From assembly GCF_021165955.1 (NCBI RefSeq), contig NZ_CP088952.1, positions 372,001 through 436,000 on the forward strand: DNA of 64,000 nucleotides, written 5' to 3'. The translations under genes were made by a program, and so were the position numbers. Shown here piece by piece: positions 18,045-26,705 of the stretch; the stretch's first letter is position 1; each line of letters starts with the position of its first letter. Origin of the DNA: Massilia endophytica (lineage in GTDB: Bacteria; Pseudomonadota; Gammaproteobacteria; Burkholderiales; Burkholderiaceae_D). Below the pieces are notes generated by a model that worked only from the letters and a program-made list of their open reading frames with translations, was not told the DNA's origin and searched no databases.

Positions 18045-18950
18045 TCAGTCGCGCGCAGGCGGACGCAAAATATTCAGGAATGCACGAACCACGGGCGCGT
18101 CGTCCTGCGTCGTGTAGGTGATGTAGAGATTGGCGGACGGCGGATTGCTGCGGATCGGCAGGAAGACCACGCCCGGCCAGCCGATGCGGCTCGTGGTCTC
18201 CGGCATGAGGGTCACGCCCAGGCCCGCGCCCACCATGGCCAGCAGGGTCTGCGGCTCGGAAGCCTCCTGGAAGATGGCGGGCTGGAAGCCCGCCTTCACG
18301 CAGCACTGGATCAGGTAGCGGGGGAAGGCCGACTTGTCGAGGGCCAGGGTGAGCATGGGCTCGCTTGCAATGTCCGTCAGCTCGATGGCCTCCAGCTTGG
18401 CCAGCGGATGGTGCTCGTTCACGGCCACGCATACGTTTTCGCGGAAGCAGAGTTCCTGGCGCAGCTTGTCGTTCTTCAGTTCGTCCTCGTCCAGGCTGGG
18501 TTCGCGCCAGAAGCCCACGTCGATCTGCTTGGCGCGCAGCGCCTCGTACTGCACCGTGGGGCCCAGCTCGTGGATGGTCCAGCTCACGCGGGGGTATTTG
18601 CTCTGGAACTCCTCGAGCAGGGAAGGGATGGGGCCCCACATGGCCGAGCCCACGATGCCCACGCGCAGGCGGCCCACTTCGCCGCGGTCGATCTGGCGCA
18701 CGGTGTCGATGGTCATGCGCATCTTCGCCAGCACGTCGGCCGCCTCCTGCATCAGCGCCTTGCCCGCCACGGTGAGCTCGAAGGTGCGCGTGGTGCGCGC
18801 AAACAGCTTCACGCCCAGTTCCGACTCCAGCTTCATGATCTGCTGGCTGAGGGGCGGCTGCGAAATGTGCAGGCGTTCGGCGGCCCGGCTGAAGCTCTTC
18901 TCTTCGGCGACGGCGAGGAAATACTTTAACTGTTTAAGGTCGATCGACAT
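18045..18950 (-). CDS. LysR-family regulator, third gene of the psuK-psuG operon
   Basis: A 301-aa LysR-type regulator. N-terminal helix-turn-helix: LKQLKYFLAVAEEKSFSRAA and LHISQPPLSQQI; a linker helix follows, then an effector domain (LRVGIVGSAMWGPIPSLLEE, GLGVTLMPE). It begins 9 bases after psuG in the same direction, so it is probably co-transcribed. Subgroup resemblance to BenM/CatM-like N-termini is visible. The target is unknown; control of the pseudouridine operon or of nearby salvage genes is possible. Confidence 0.92.
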   Translation of the reverse strand: MSIDLKQLKYFLAVAEEKSFSRAAERLHISQPPLSQQIMKLESELGVKLFARTTRTFELTVAGKALMQEAADVLAKMRMTIDTVRQIDRGEVGRLRVGIVGSAMWGPIPSLLEEFQSKYPRVSWTIHELGPTVQYEALRAKQIDVGFWREPSLDEDELKNDKLRQELCFRENVCVAVNEHHPLAKLEAIELTDIASEPMLTLALDKSAFPRYLIQCCVKAGFQPAIFQEASEPQTLLAMVGAGLGVTLMPETTSRIGWPGVVFLPIRSNPPSANLYITYTTQDDAPVVRAFLNILRPPARD

Positions 18951-18959
18951 TGGCCATCC

Positions 18960-19880
18960 TTATGCGGCGGGGAACTCCAGCATGGCGCGCGCCAGGGCGG
19001 CGCCCACGCGGGCGTTGTTCTTCACCAGCGCGATATTGGTGGCCAGGCTGCGGCCTCCGGTCAGGGTCTTGATGCGCGCCAGCAGGAAGGGCGTGACCTT
19101 CTTGCCTACCACGCCGTTCTCCGCCGCCTCCTGCAGGGCCTGCAGGGTGATGCCGTCGATCTCCTCCTGCGGCATGGCATCCAGCTCCGGCACCGGGCAG
19201 CTCACCACCACGCCGCCTTTCAGGCCCAGGCGCCATTTGGCATGGATGAAGGAGGCCTGTTCGGCCGCGGTGTCCAGCTGGAAGTCCGCGTTGTAGCCGC
19301 TCTCGCGCGTGAAGAAGGCGGGGAAGCCGGGCTGGCCCACGCTTACCACCGGCACGCCCAGGGTTTCCAGGTATTCCAGCGTGAGGCCGATATCGAGGAT
19401 AGACTTCACGCCCGCGCACACCACGGCCACATTCGTGCGCGCCAGCTCCTGCAGGTCGGCCGAGATGTCGAAGCTCGTTTCCGCGCCCCGGTGCACGCCG
19501 CCGATGCCGCCCGTGACGAAGACGGGAATGCCCGCCAGCTCCGCGCAGATCATGGTCGCGGCCACGGTGGTGGCGCCCAGCTTGTTCTGCGAGAGCGCGT
19601 AGGGCAGGTCGCGGCGGCTCACCTTCATGGCGTCCGGCGAATTGCCCAGGATTTCCAGCTGCTCGGAAGTGAGGCCCACGCAGATCTTGCCATTCATGAT
19701 GGCGATGGTGGCGGGGATGGCGCCCGCGTCGCGGATGATCTGCTCGACCTCGATGGCCGTGTGCACGTTCTGCGGATACGGCATGCCGTGCGAGATGATG
19801 GTCGATTCCAGCGCCACGATGGGCTTGCCGGTGGTGCGTGCGTTCGCCACTTCCGGCGAAAGGGAAAGGTACTGGTGCAT
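18960..19880 (-). CDS. psuG: Pseudouridine-5'-phosphate glycosidase
   Basis: A 306-aa enzyme that splits the C-C bond of pseudouridine 5'-phosphate to uracil and ribose 5-phosphate. Conserved segments are [69 protein letters not shown] (with the catalytic Lys), PVPELDAMP and [20 protein letters not shown]. Full length for the family. It starts 3 bases after psuK. Uracil produced here would feed the reductive pyrimidine operon at 36-48 kb. Confidence 0.95.
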   Translation of the reverse strand: MHQYLSLSPEVANARTTGKPIVALESTIISHGMPYPQNVHTAIEVEQIIRDAGAIPATIAIMNGKICVGLTSEQLEILGNSPDAMKVSRRDLPYALSQNKLGATTVAATMICAELAGIPVFVTGGIGGVHRGAETSFDISADLQELARTNVAVVCAGVKSILDIGLTLEYLETLGVPVVSVGQPGFPAFFTRESGYNADFQLDTAAEQASFIHAKWRLGLKGGVVVSCPVPELDAMPQEEIDGITLQALQEAAENGVVGKKVTPFLLARIKTLTGGRSLATNIALVKNNARVGAALARAMLEFPAA

Positions 19881-19883
19881 GGT

Positions 19884-20981
19884 CTAGTCCTGTTCTGTGG
19901 CGGTGGCGAACAGCGCGGGGTTCAGCGCAGGGGATACGGTCTGGCGGCTTTGCAGCGTCAGCGAGGCGGCATGCAGGCCGCGCTCGCAGGCGAGGGTGAG
20001 GTCGGCGCCGCCCTGGGCCAGGGTCCAGCACACGGCGGCCGAGAAGGCGTCGCCCGCGCCCGTCACGTCCACCACGTCCACGTCGTGGGCGGGCAGCCAT
20101 TGCAGGTCGCCGGGAATCGTGTGGTACACGCCCGCCGCGCCGCAGGTGACGATGATGTCCTGCGCGCCCTGGGCCTGGACGGCGCGGCAGGCTTCCCGCA
20201 CGTCGGCCTCCGTGGGCAAGGCGCGGCCGGCGCGCGTTTCGAGCTCGCCCCGGTTCAGGATCAGCAGGCGCAGGCCGCGAAGGTCCTCGGGCAGGCGCGC
20301 CATCTTGGGCTGGGATACGGCCACCAGAACCAGCGGCACGCCGTTCTCCCGCGCGTCGGCGAGGAGAAGGGCCACGGTATCCTGCGGCAGGTTGAGGTCC
20401 GCCACCACCAGGGAGGCGCCGTGGCGCTGCGGCCTGCGGCTGGCCATGAATTCGGGCGTGAGCTGCTCGTAGAGGCCCATGTCGGCCAAGGCGACCACCA
20501 GCTCGCCGCCCGCATCCAGCACGGCCGTGTAGGTGCCGGTGTGGGTGCTGGGCAGGCGCAGGGTGCCCGTCATGTCCACGCCCGCCGCCTCCGCATAGGA
20601 GCGCAGTGCCTGGCCCGCCGCATCGCTGCCCAGGGCCGTGATGAGGGCGCAGGGCATGCCGAGGCGGGCGACGTTCTCCGCGATATTGCGGGCCACGCCG
20701 CCGAAGGTCTCCTCGGCCGATGCGGGATTGGAGGTGGCCATCTGCAGCGGCGCGTGGGGGCGCAGCTTGCGGTCAAGGTTGGCGGCGCCGATGCAGAGCA
20801 CCGGGCGCTCGTCCGGCAGCACATAGGCGCGGCCCAGCAGGCGGCGCTCGCGGATCAGGCCCGCAACATGCCCCGCCACAGCCGACCGCGACAGGCCGAG
20901 CTGGTCCGCCATCTCCTGCTGGGAGATGAAGGGATTGTTGCGGATAAGCTCGTAGAGCTGTTCTTTTTTGGTAATGGACAT
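19884..20981 (-). CDS. psuK: Pseudouridine kinase with N-terminal winged-helix domain
   Basis: A 365-aa PfkB-family kinase that phosphorylates pseudouridine before PsuG acts. Residues 1-55 form a helix-turn-helix (YELIRNNPFISQQEMADQLG, SRSAVAGHVAGLIRE) followed by the kinase: VLCIGAANLDRKLRP, FGGVARNIAENVARLG, and the catalytic DVTGAGDAFSAAV near residue 300. The HTH-kinase arrangement is known in this subfamily and suggests the enzyme may also bind DNA. First gene of psuK-psuG-lysR, divergent from the nucleoside operon. No Shine-Dalgarno precedes the ATG, and a good promoter lies so close that the mRNA would be nearly leaderless. Confidence 0.9.
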   Translation of the reverse strand: MSITKKEQLYELIRNNPFISQQEMADQLGLSRSAVAGHVAGLIRERRLLGRAYVLPDERPVLCIGAANLDRKLRPHAPLQMATSNPASAEETFGGVARNIAENVARLGMPCALITALGSDAAGQALRSYAEAAGVDMTGTLRLPSTHTGTYTAVLDAGGELVVALADMGLYEQLTPEFMASRRPQRHGASLVVADLNLPQDTVALLLADARENGVPLVLVAVSQPKMARLPEDLRGLRLLILNRGELETRAGRALPTEADVREACRAVQAQGAQDIIVTCGAAGVYHTIPGDLQWLPAHDVDVVDVTGAGDAFSAAVCWTLAQGGADLTLACERGLHAASLTLQSRQTVSPALNPALFATATEQD

Positions 20982-20990
20982 TTGTTTGTG

Positions 20991-21019
20991 ATGCTAAACA
21001 GTTGTCTTGGCGCTGTCAA
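20991..21019 (-). promoter_or_regulatory. Promoter for psuK-psuG-lysR, nearly leaderless
   Basis: On the minus strand TTGACA (complement of 21014-21019) is separated by 17 bases from TAGCAT (complement of 20991-20996). Transcription would begin at about 20984, only 3-4 bases before the psuK ATG at 20981, and no ribosome-binding site is present. Confidence 0.65.
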
Positions 21020-21033
21020 ACGCAGCGTTCTTC

Positions 21034-21072
21034 TATAATAGACGGCTATTTATACAAGTCGAGTATAAATAG
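21034..21072 (+). promoter_or_regulatory. -10 element and 27-bp palindromic operator upstream of nucleoside operon
   Basis: TATAAT at 21034-21039 is followed by a perfect inverted repeat, CTATTTATAC (21046-21055) and GTATAAATAG (21063-21072), around a 7-base spacer. The repeat starts where transcription from this -10 would begin, a classic repressor position. No good -35 is seen for the plus strand. The protein that binds is not known; the psuK HTH domain, the LysR or the upstream DeoR-type protein are candidates. Confidence 0.6.
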
Positions 21073-21162
21073 TGAAGAAAAATGGTATTTGCCATACATA
21101 TAGCGGATAAGGCATATTGCGGCATCGCGAAATCCATTCCAAAATCCATCAAGAGGATATCC

Positions 21163-22002
21163 ATGTTCCCCAACACCCCATTCCAGGCCGCCGATATCAT
21201 CCGTTCGCGCATGCCCGCGAACTTCCAGCCGCGTCTTGCCATGATCCTTGGCTCCGGCCTGGGCGTGCTGGCGGAACAGATGGCGGACGCCGTGACCATC
21301 GGCTTCGACGAGCTGCCCGGCTTCCCGATCTCCACCGTGCATGGCCACGCAGGCCAGATGGTGATCGGCACCCTGTCCGGTGTGCAGGTGGTCTGCCTGA
21401 AGGGCCGCGGCCACTTCTACGAAGGCTACGGCATGGGTGTGATGACCAGCGCGATCCGCACCCTGAAGCTCCTGGGCTGCGAATTCGTGTTCGTGACCAA
21501 TGCTGCGGGTTCGCTGCGTCCCGAAGTGGATGCGGGTTCCCTGGTGGCGCTGAACGACCATATCAACTTCCTGCCGGGCAGCGCCATGATCGGCCCGAAC
21601 GACGAGCGCTTCGGCCCGCGCTTCTTCAGCATGGCCAATGCCTACGACGCGGACCTGCGCAATCTGCTGAAAGACACCGCCGCATCCACCGGCATCACCC
21701 TGCATGAAGGCGTGTATATCGCCTACCCGGGCCCGAACTTCGAGACCCCGGCCGAGATCCGCGCCTTCGGCCGCCTGGGCGCCGATGTCGTGGGCATGTC
21801 CGTGGTGCCGGAAGTAGTGCCCGCCCGCCATTGCGGCCTGAAGGTGGTGGGCGTATCCGTGATTACGAACCTGGCGGAAGGCCTGTCGCCCTTCCCGCTG
21901 TCGCACGAGCAAACCCTGAAGTACGCAGCGGTGGGCGCCGAAAGCCTGATCAAGCTGATCCTGGCCTTCCTCGCCAACGTGGCGAAGACGCCGAAAGCCT
22001 AA
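21163..22002 (+). CDS. Purine-nucleoside phosphorylase, trimeric (PunA/XapA) type
   Basis: A 279-aa phosphorylase converting purine (deoxy)ribonucleosides and phosphate to free base and (deoxy)ribose 1-phosphate. Motifs: MILGSGLGVLAEQM, STVHGHAGQMVIG, KGRGHFYEGYGM, VTNAAGSLRPEVDAGSLVA, GPNFETPAEIRAF, GADVVGMSVVPEVVPARH and VSVITNLAEGL. The Asn in SVITN matches the residue that gives 6-oxopurine (inosine, guanosine) preference in the mammalian enzyme. Start 21163 has GAGG (21153-21156) upstream; the frame from 21082 has none. First gene of the seven-gene nucleoside catabolic operon. The bases formed, hypoxanthine and guanine, lead to urate, for which puuD is present at 58 kb. Confidence 0.94.
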   Translation: MFPNTPFQAADIIRSRMPANFQPRLAMILGSGLGVLAEQMADAVTIGFDELPGFPISTVHGHAGQMVIGTLSGVQVVCLKGRGHFYEGYGMGVMTSAIRTLKLLGCEFVFVTNAAGSLRPEVDAGSLVALNDHINFLPGSAMIGPNDERFGPRFFSMANAYDADLRNLLKDTAASTGITLHEGVYIAYPGPNFETPAEIRAFGRLGADVVGMSVVPEVVPARHCGLKVVGVSVITNLAEGLSPFPLSHEQTLKYAAVGAESLIKLILAFLANVAKTPKA

Positions 22003-22065
22003 TTGCAGCGCGCGTGCGGACGGCGCGTGCCGTCCGGCGCGCCGAACCCGAAGCGAGAGTTCATC

Positions 22066-23259
22066 ATGTCACGCGCATTCATTCTTCTGCTGGATTCCTT
22101 CGGCCTCGGCGCCACGCCGGATGCCGGTAAATATGGCGACAGCGCCGCGAACACCTTCGGCTCCATCGCCGCATGGGCCGCGAAAGAGGGCAAGCCAATG
22201 AGCCTGCCCACCATGGAAAAACTGGGCCTTGCCGCCGCCGCGCAGATCGCCAGCGGCAAATGGGCGGAGGGCTTCACCATGCGCGACGGCTTCACCGGCG
22301 CCTATGGCGCGGCGCGCGAGCAGTCCACCGGCAAGGACACGCAGAGCGGCCACTGGGAAATCGCTGGCGTGCCGGTCACTTACGACTGGGGCTACTTCCC
22401 CAAGACCGTGCCTTCCTTCCCGAAAGAGCTGACGGACAAGCTGCAGGAACTGGGCAAGGTGCCCGGCTTCCTCGGCAACTGCCACGCATCCGGCACCACC
22501 ATCATCGATGAACTGGGCGACGAGCACGTTGCGACCGGCAAGCCCATTCTCTACACCTCCGCCGACTCCGTGCTGCAGATCGCCGCGCACGAGGAGAGCT
22601 TCGGCCTGGAGCGCCTGTACGCGCTGTGCGAACTGGCCTACGAGCTGGTGAAGCCTTACAACATCGGCCGCGTGATCGCGCGCCCCTTCCTCGGCTCCAA
22701 CGGCAAGTACAAGCGCACCGCCAACCGCCACGACTACGCCGTGCCGCCGCATGCGCCCACCCTGCTGGACCACGTGAAGAACGAAGGCGGCGAAGTGATC
22801 GCCCTCGGCAAGATCAGCGACATCTATGCCGCGCAGGGCGTGAGCCGCGTGCTGAAAGGCCCCGACAACATGGCGCTCTTCGACCAGCTGCTGAAGGCGG
22901 AATCCGAGGCGGGCGACAAGTCGCTGACCTTCGTGAACTTCGTGGACTTCGACATGCTCTTCGGTCATCGGCGCGACGTGCAGGGCTACTCGAACGCGCT
23001 GCACGAACTTGACGCGCGCCTGCCGGAGTTCATCGGCCGCATGAAGGAGGGCGACCTGGCCGTGATCACCGCCGACCATGGCTGCGACCCCACCTCGCCA
23101 GGCTCCGACCATACGCGCGAACACATTCCGGTGATCTTCTTCGGCCCCGGCGTGAAGCCGCGCGCGCTCGGCGTATCCGAAACCTTCTCCGACATCGGCC
23201 AGACCATTGCCCACCACCTCGGCGTGAAACCCCTTTCCAACGGAACCAACCTTCTATGA
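22066..23259 (+). CDS. deoB: Phosphopentomutase
   Basis: A 397-aa alkaline-phosphatase-superfamily enzyme interconverting (deoxy)ribose 1-phosphate and 5-phosphate. Seen: the N-terminal metal site AFILLLDSFGLGATPDA, GKDTQSGHWEIAGVPV, GNCHASGTTIIDELG, YTSADSVLQIAAHEE, NFVDFDMLFGHRRDVQGY and the C-terminal metal ligands ITADHGCDPTSPGSDHTRE. The start at 22066 matches the family N-terminus. It takes the product of both phosphorylases in the operon. Its TGA overlaps the deoC start (ATGA). Confidence 0.97.
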   Translation: MSRAFILLLDSFGLGATPDAGKYGDSAANTFGSIAAWAAKEGKPMSLPTMEKLGLAAAAQIASGKWAEGFTMRDGFTGAYGAAREQSTGKDTQSGHWEIAGVPVTYDWGYFPKTVPSFPKELTDKLQELGKVPGFLGNCHASGTTIIDELGDEHVATGKPILYTSADSVLQIAAHEESFGLERLYALCELAYELVKPYNIGRVIARPFLGSNGKYKRTANRHDYAVPPHAPTLLDHVKNEGGEVIALGKISDIYAAQGVSRVLKGPDNMALFDQLLKAESEAGDKSLTFVNFVDFDMLFGHRRDVQGYSNALHELDARLPEFIGRMKEGDLAVITADHGCDPTSPGSDHTREHIPVIFFGPGVKPRALGVSETFSDIGQTIAHHLGVKPLSNGTNLL

Positions 23260-24218
23260 GCAATCCCGCAGACTTCAAGCGCAACGAGGCCCAGGGCCTC
23301 GACCTGGGCTGGCTGAACCACATCCACGTCAACAAGGCTGCGGCAGACCGCCGCGCGGCATCGCTGGCGAACCGCCGCACGGTGAAAAAGGAATATCAGG
23401 CTGCATGGCTGGTCAAGGCCATCGAGCTGATCGACCTCACCACCCTGTCCGGCGACGACACGCCCGGCCGCGTCGAGCGCCTGTGCATGAAAGCCATGCG
23501 CCCGCTGCGTAATGACCTGGTCGAGGCCCTCGGCCTGCAGGAGCGCAATCTCATGACGGGCGCCGTCTGCGTCTATCACGAGATGATCCGCCATGCGGAC
23601 AAGGTGCTGAAGGGCCGCCTGCCCATCGCCGCCGTGTCCACCGGCTTCCCGGCGGGCCTGACGAACATGGAAACCAAGGTGCGCGAGATCGAGCTCTCGG
23701 TGGCGGACGGCGCGCAGGAGATCGACATCGTCATCACCCGCCAGCACGTCCTCACGGGTAACTGGCAGGCGCTGTACGACGAAATGCTGGCCTACCGCAA
23801 GGCCTGCGGCGAAGCGCACGTGAAAGCCATTCTGGCGACGGGCGACCTGGTCACGCTGGAAAACGTGGCCAAGGCATCCTGGGTCTGCATGATGGCAGGT
23901 GCGGACTTCATCAAGACCTCCACCGGCAAGGAAGGCGTGAACGCCACCATTCCCGTGTCGCTGGTGATGGTGCGCGCGATCCGCGAATACTACGAGCAGA
24001 CCGGCTTCAAGGTCGGCTACAAGCCGGCGGGCGGCGTGAGCACCGCCAAGGCCGCGCTGCAATACATGACCGTGATGAAGGAAGAACTGGGCAACGAATG
24101 GCTGGAACCGCACCTGTTCCGCATCGGCGCCTCCAGTCTCCTGACCGACATCGAGCGCCAGCTGGAGCACCACGTGACCGGCGCCTACTCCGCCGCCCAC
24201 CGCCACGCGCAACCATAA
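23256..24218 (+). CDS. deoC: Deoxyribose-phosphate aldolase
   Basis: A 320-aa class I aldolase splitting 2-deoxyribose 5-phosphate into glyceraldehyde 3-phosphate and acetaldehyde. Schiff-base Lys220 lies in ADFIKTSTGKEG; other family sites are STGFPAGLTN, VKAILATGDL and GYKPAGGVSTAKAA. It has an N-terminal extension of about 60 residues relative to E. coli DeoC (about 259 aa), as in other long-form proteobacterial enzymes. Coupled to deoB by a 4-base overlap and followed after 12 bases by an aldehyde dehydrogenase that could consume the acetaldehyde. Confidence 0.96.
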   Translation: MSNPADFKRNEAQGLDLGWLNHIHVNKAAADRRAASLANRRTVKKEYQAAWLVKAIELIDLTTLSGDDTPGRVERLCMKAMRPLRNDLVEALGLQERNLMTGAVCVYHEMIRHADKVLKGRLPIAAVSTGFPAGLTNMETKVREIELSVADGAQEIDIVITRQHVLTGNWQALYDEMLAYRKACGEAHVKAILATGDLVTLENVAKASWVCMMAGADFIKTSTGKEGVNATIPVSLVMVRAIREYYEQTGFKVGYKPAGGVSTAKAALQYMTVMKEELGNEWLEPHLFRIGASSLLTDIERQLEHHVTGAYSAAHRHAQP

Positions 24219-24230
24219 GAAGACATCGCC

Positions 24231-26618
24231 ATGCCAACTATTAACGAGATCCTCAACACTATGGACTACGGCCCCGCCCCAGAAAGCCAGAAAGAAGCGC
24301 AAGCGTGGCTGGACCAGCGCTCCCGCAAATTCGGCCTCTTCATCGACAACGCGTGGACCGAGCCGGGCGAACTGTTCGCCACCAATAACCCTGCGGACGG
24401 TTCGCAACTGGCCGAAGTCACCCAGGCCACTACGGACGACGTAAACCGCGCCGTGGAAGCCGCGCGCCGCGCGCAGCCGGGCTGGCAGGCGCTGGGCGGC
24501 CATGGCCGTGCGCGCGTGCTGTACGCGATCGCACGCCTGATGCAGAAGCACTCGCGCCTCTTCGCCGTGCTCGAGACCCTGGACAACGGCAAGACCATCC
24601 GCGAAACGCGCGATGCCGACCTGCCGCTGGTGGCGCGCCACTTCTACTACCACGCAGGCTGGGCCCAGCTGCAGGATGAGGAGTTCGCGGGCTACCGTCC
24701 CGCGGGCGTGGTGGGCCAGATCGTGCCGTGGAACTTCCCGCTGCTGATGCTGGCGTGGAAGGTGGCCCCTGCGCTGGCTGCCGGTAACACCATCGTCTTC
24801 AAGCCTGCCGAATTCACCCCGCTGACCGCCATGCTGTTCGCCGACATCTGCCAGCAGGCAGGCGTACCCGCGGGTGTGGTCAACATCGTCACCGGCGACG
24901 GCCGCACGGGCGAAGCCATCGTCAAGCACGAAGGCATCGACAAGCTGGCCTTCACCGGCTCCACCGAAGTGGGCCGCATCATCCGCGAAGCGACGGCGGG
25001 CAGCGGCAAGAAGCTCTCGCTGGAACTGGGCGGCAAATCGCCGTACATCGTGTTCGAAGACGCGGACCTCGACGCGGCCGTCGAAGGCCTGGTCGACTCC
25101 ATCTGGTTCAACCAGGGCCAGGTCTGCTGCGCCGGTTCGCGCCTGCTGGTGCAGGAATCGGTGGAAGAGCGCTTCCTGAAGAAGCTCAAAGCGCGCATGG
25201 ACAACCTGCGCCTCGGCTCTCCGCTGGACAAGTCCATGGACATTGGCGCCCTGGTCGATCCGATCCAGCGCCAGCGCATCCACGGCCTGGTGGAATCGGC
25301 GCGCGCCGAAGGCTGCGAGGTCTACCAGCCGGCCGCGTGCGAGATTCCCGCCAACGGCTCCTGGTTCCCGCCCACGCTGATCACCGGCGCATCGACTTCC
25401 GCCGCCGTGGCGCAGGCCGAAATCTTCGGCCCCGTGCTGGTTGCGATGAGCTTCCGCACCCCGGCTGAAGCGGTGCAGCTCGCGAACAATACCGTCTACG
25501 GCCTCGCATCCTGCGTGTGGACCGAAAACATCTCGCTGGCGCTGGACGTCGCGCCCGCGATCAAAGCAGGCGTCGTGTGGATCAACACCGCCAACCAGTT
25601 CGACGCAGCCTGCGGCTTCGGCGGCTACAAGGAATCCGGCTACGGCCGCGAAGGCGGCAAGGAAGGCATGTACGAATACCTCGTACCGCTGTCGGAAGAC
25701 GCGCGTCCCGCCGCGCCGGTATTCGACAAGCCAGCGAAAGCCAAGGCCGCGCCGAGCGCCGCCGCCGACCCATTCGCCATCGACCGCACGGCCAAGCTGT
25801 ATATCGGCGGCAAGCAGGCCCGCCCCGATGGCGCCTATAGCCGCGCCATTCACGGCGCGGACGGCAAGTTCATTGCCGAAGTGGGCGAGGGCAACCGCAA
25901 GGACATCCGCAATGCCGTGGAAGCAGCGCACAAGGCCACCGGCTGGACCAAAGCCACGGCGCACAACCGCGCGCAGGTGCTGTACTACATTGCCGAGAAC
26001 CTGGCAGCGCGCGGCGAAGAATTCGCCGCCCGCATCGCCGCGCAGACCGGCACGAAGAACGCCGAGAAGGAAGTGCAAGCCTCCATCGAGCGCCTCTTCT
26101 ACTGGGCCGCGTGGGCCGACAAGTACGACGGCCAGGCGCACCAGCCGCCGATGCACGGCATCACCGTGGCGCTGAACGAAGCGATCGGCGTGATCGGCAT
26201 CGTCTGCCCGAACGAGAACCCGCTGCTCGGCTTCATCTCCCTGGTGGCGCCCGCGATTGCCGTGGGCAACCGCGTCGTGGCCGTGCCGTCGGAAGCCTAT
26301 CCGCTGTCGGTGACTGACCTGTACCAGGTGTTCGACACCTCCGACCTGCCGGGTGGTGTGGTCAATATCGTCACCGGCAGCGCGGACGAACTGGCGCGCA
26401 CGCTGGCGGCCCACTCCGACGTGGACGCCATCTGGCGCCACGACGGCTCGGCCGCAGGCTGCGCGGAAGTGGAGAAGCTGTCCGCCGGTTCGCTGAAGCG
26501 CAGCTGGACGGGCGGCGCGAAGGGCCGCGACTGGTTCAGCGTCCAGCAATCCGCAGGCCGCACGGTCCTCCAGCACGCGACGCAAGTGAAAAACATCTGG
26601 ATTCCTTACGGCGTGTAA
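24231..26618 (+). CDS. Two-domain aldehyde dehydrogenase of the deo operon
   Basis: A 795-aa protein with a complete ALDH domain (about 1-490) followed by a second, incomplete ALDH-like domain (about 515-795). Domain 1 has VPWNFPLLMLAWKVAPALAA, FTGSTEVGRIIREA, ELGGKSPYIVF and the catalytic Cys299 in FNQGQVCCAGSR. Domain 2 keeps an N-terminal cofactor-like region (LNEAIGVIGIVCPNENPLLG, GGVVNIVTG) but ends before the catalytic Cys region and so is probably structural. Position directly after deoC points to oxidation of acetaldehyde to acetate. Substrate is inferred from context; the domain assignment is directly visible. Confidence 0.9.
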   Translation: MPTINEILNTMDYGPAPESQKEAQAWLDQRSRKFGLFIDNAWTEPGELFATNNPADGSQLAEVTQATTDDVNRAVEAARRAQPGWQALGGHGRARVLYAIARLMQKHSRLFAVLETLDNGKTIRETRDADLPLVARHFYYHAGWAQLQDEEFAGYRPAGVVGQIVPWNFPLLMLAWKVAPALAAGNTIVFKPAEFTPLTAMLFADICQQAGVPAGVVNIVTGDGRTGEAIVKHEGIDKLAFTGSTEVGRIIREATAGSGKKLSLELGGKSPYIVFEDADLDAAVEGLVDSIWFNQGQVCCAGSRLLVQESVEERFLKKLKARMDNLRLGSPLDKSMDIGALVDPIQRQRIHGLVESARAEGCEVYQPAACEIPANGSWFPPTLITGASTSAAVAQAEIFGPVLVAMSFRTPAEAVQLANNTVYGLASCVWTENISLALDVAPAIKAGVVWINTANQFDAACGFGGYKESGYGREGGKEGMYEYLVPLSEDARPAAPVFDKPAKAKAAPSAAADPFAIDRTAKLYIGGKQARPDGAYSRAIHGADGKFIAEVGEGNRKDIRNAVEAAHKATGWTKATAHNRAQVLYYIAENLAARGEEFAARIAAQTGTKNAEKEVQASIERLFYWAAWADKYDGQAHQPPMHGITVALNEAIGVIGIVCPNENPLLGFISLVAPAIAVGNRVVAVPSEAYPLSVTDLYQVFDTSDLPGGVVNIVTGSADELARTLAAHSDVDAIWRHDGSAAGCAEVEKLSAGSLKRSWTGGAKGRDWFSVQQSAGRTVLQHATQVKNIWIPYGV

Positions 26619-26626
26619 GCGGCGTC

Positions 26627-26681
26627 GCTCCCGCGGAGGCGGGAGCCCGGAGAATTGAACGGGGCTGCTGCGCGCAGCCCC
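26627..26681 (+). repeat. Paired hairpins between the aldehyde dehydrogenase gene and deoA
   Basis: Hairpin 1: GCTCCCGC/GCGGGAGC (26627-26634, 26639-26646) with a GGAG loop. Hairpin 2: GGGGCTGC/GCAGCCCC (26661-26668, 26674-26681) with a 5-base loop, followed by AAGCTTTTG. The second could act as a weak intrinsic terminator or attenuator before deoA; both could slow mRNA decay. Confidence 0.6.
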
Positions 26682-26705
26682 AAGCTTTTGAATAGTGAGA
26701 AGAAT

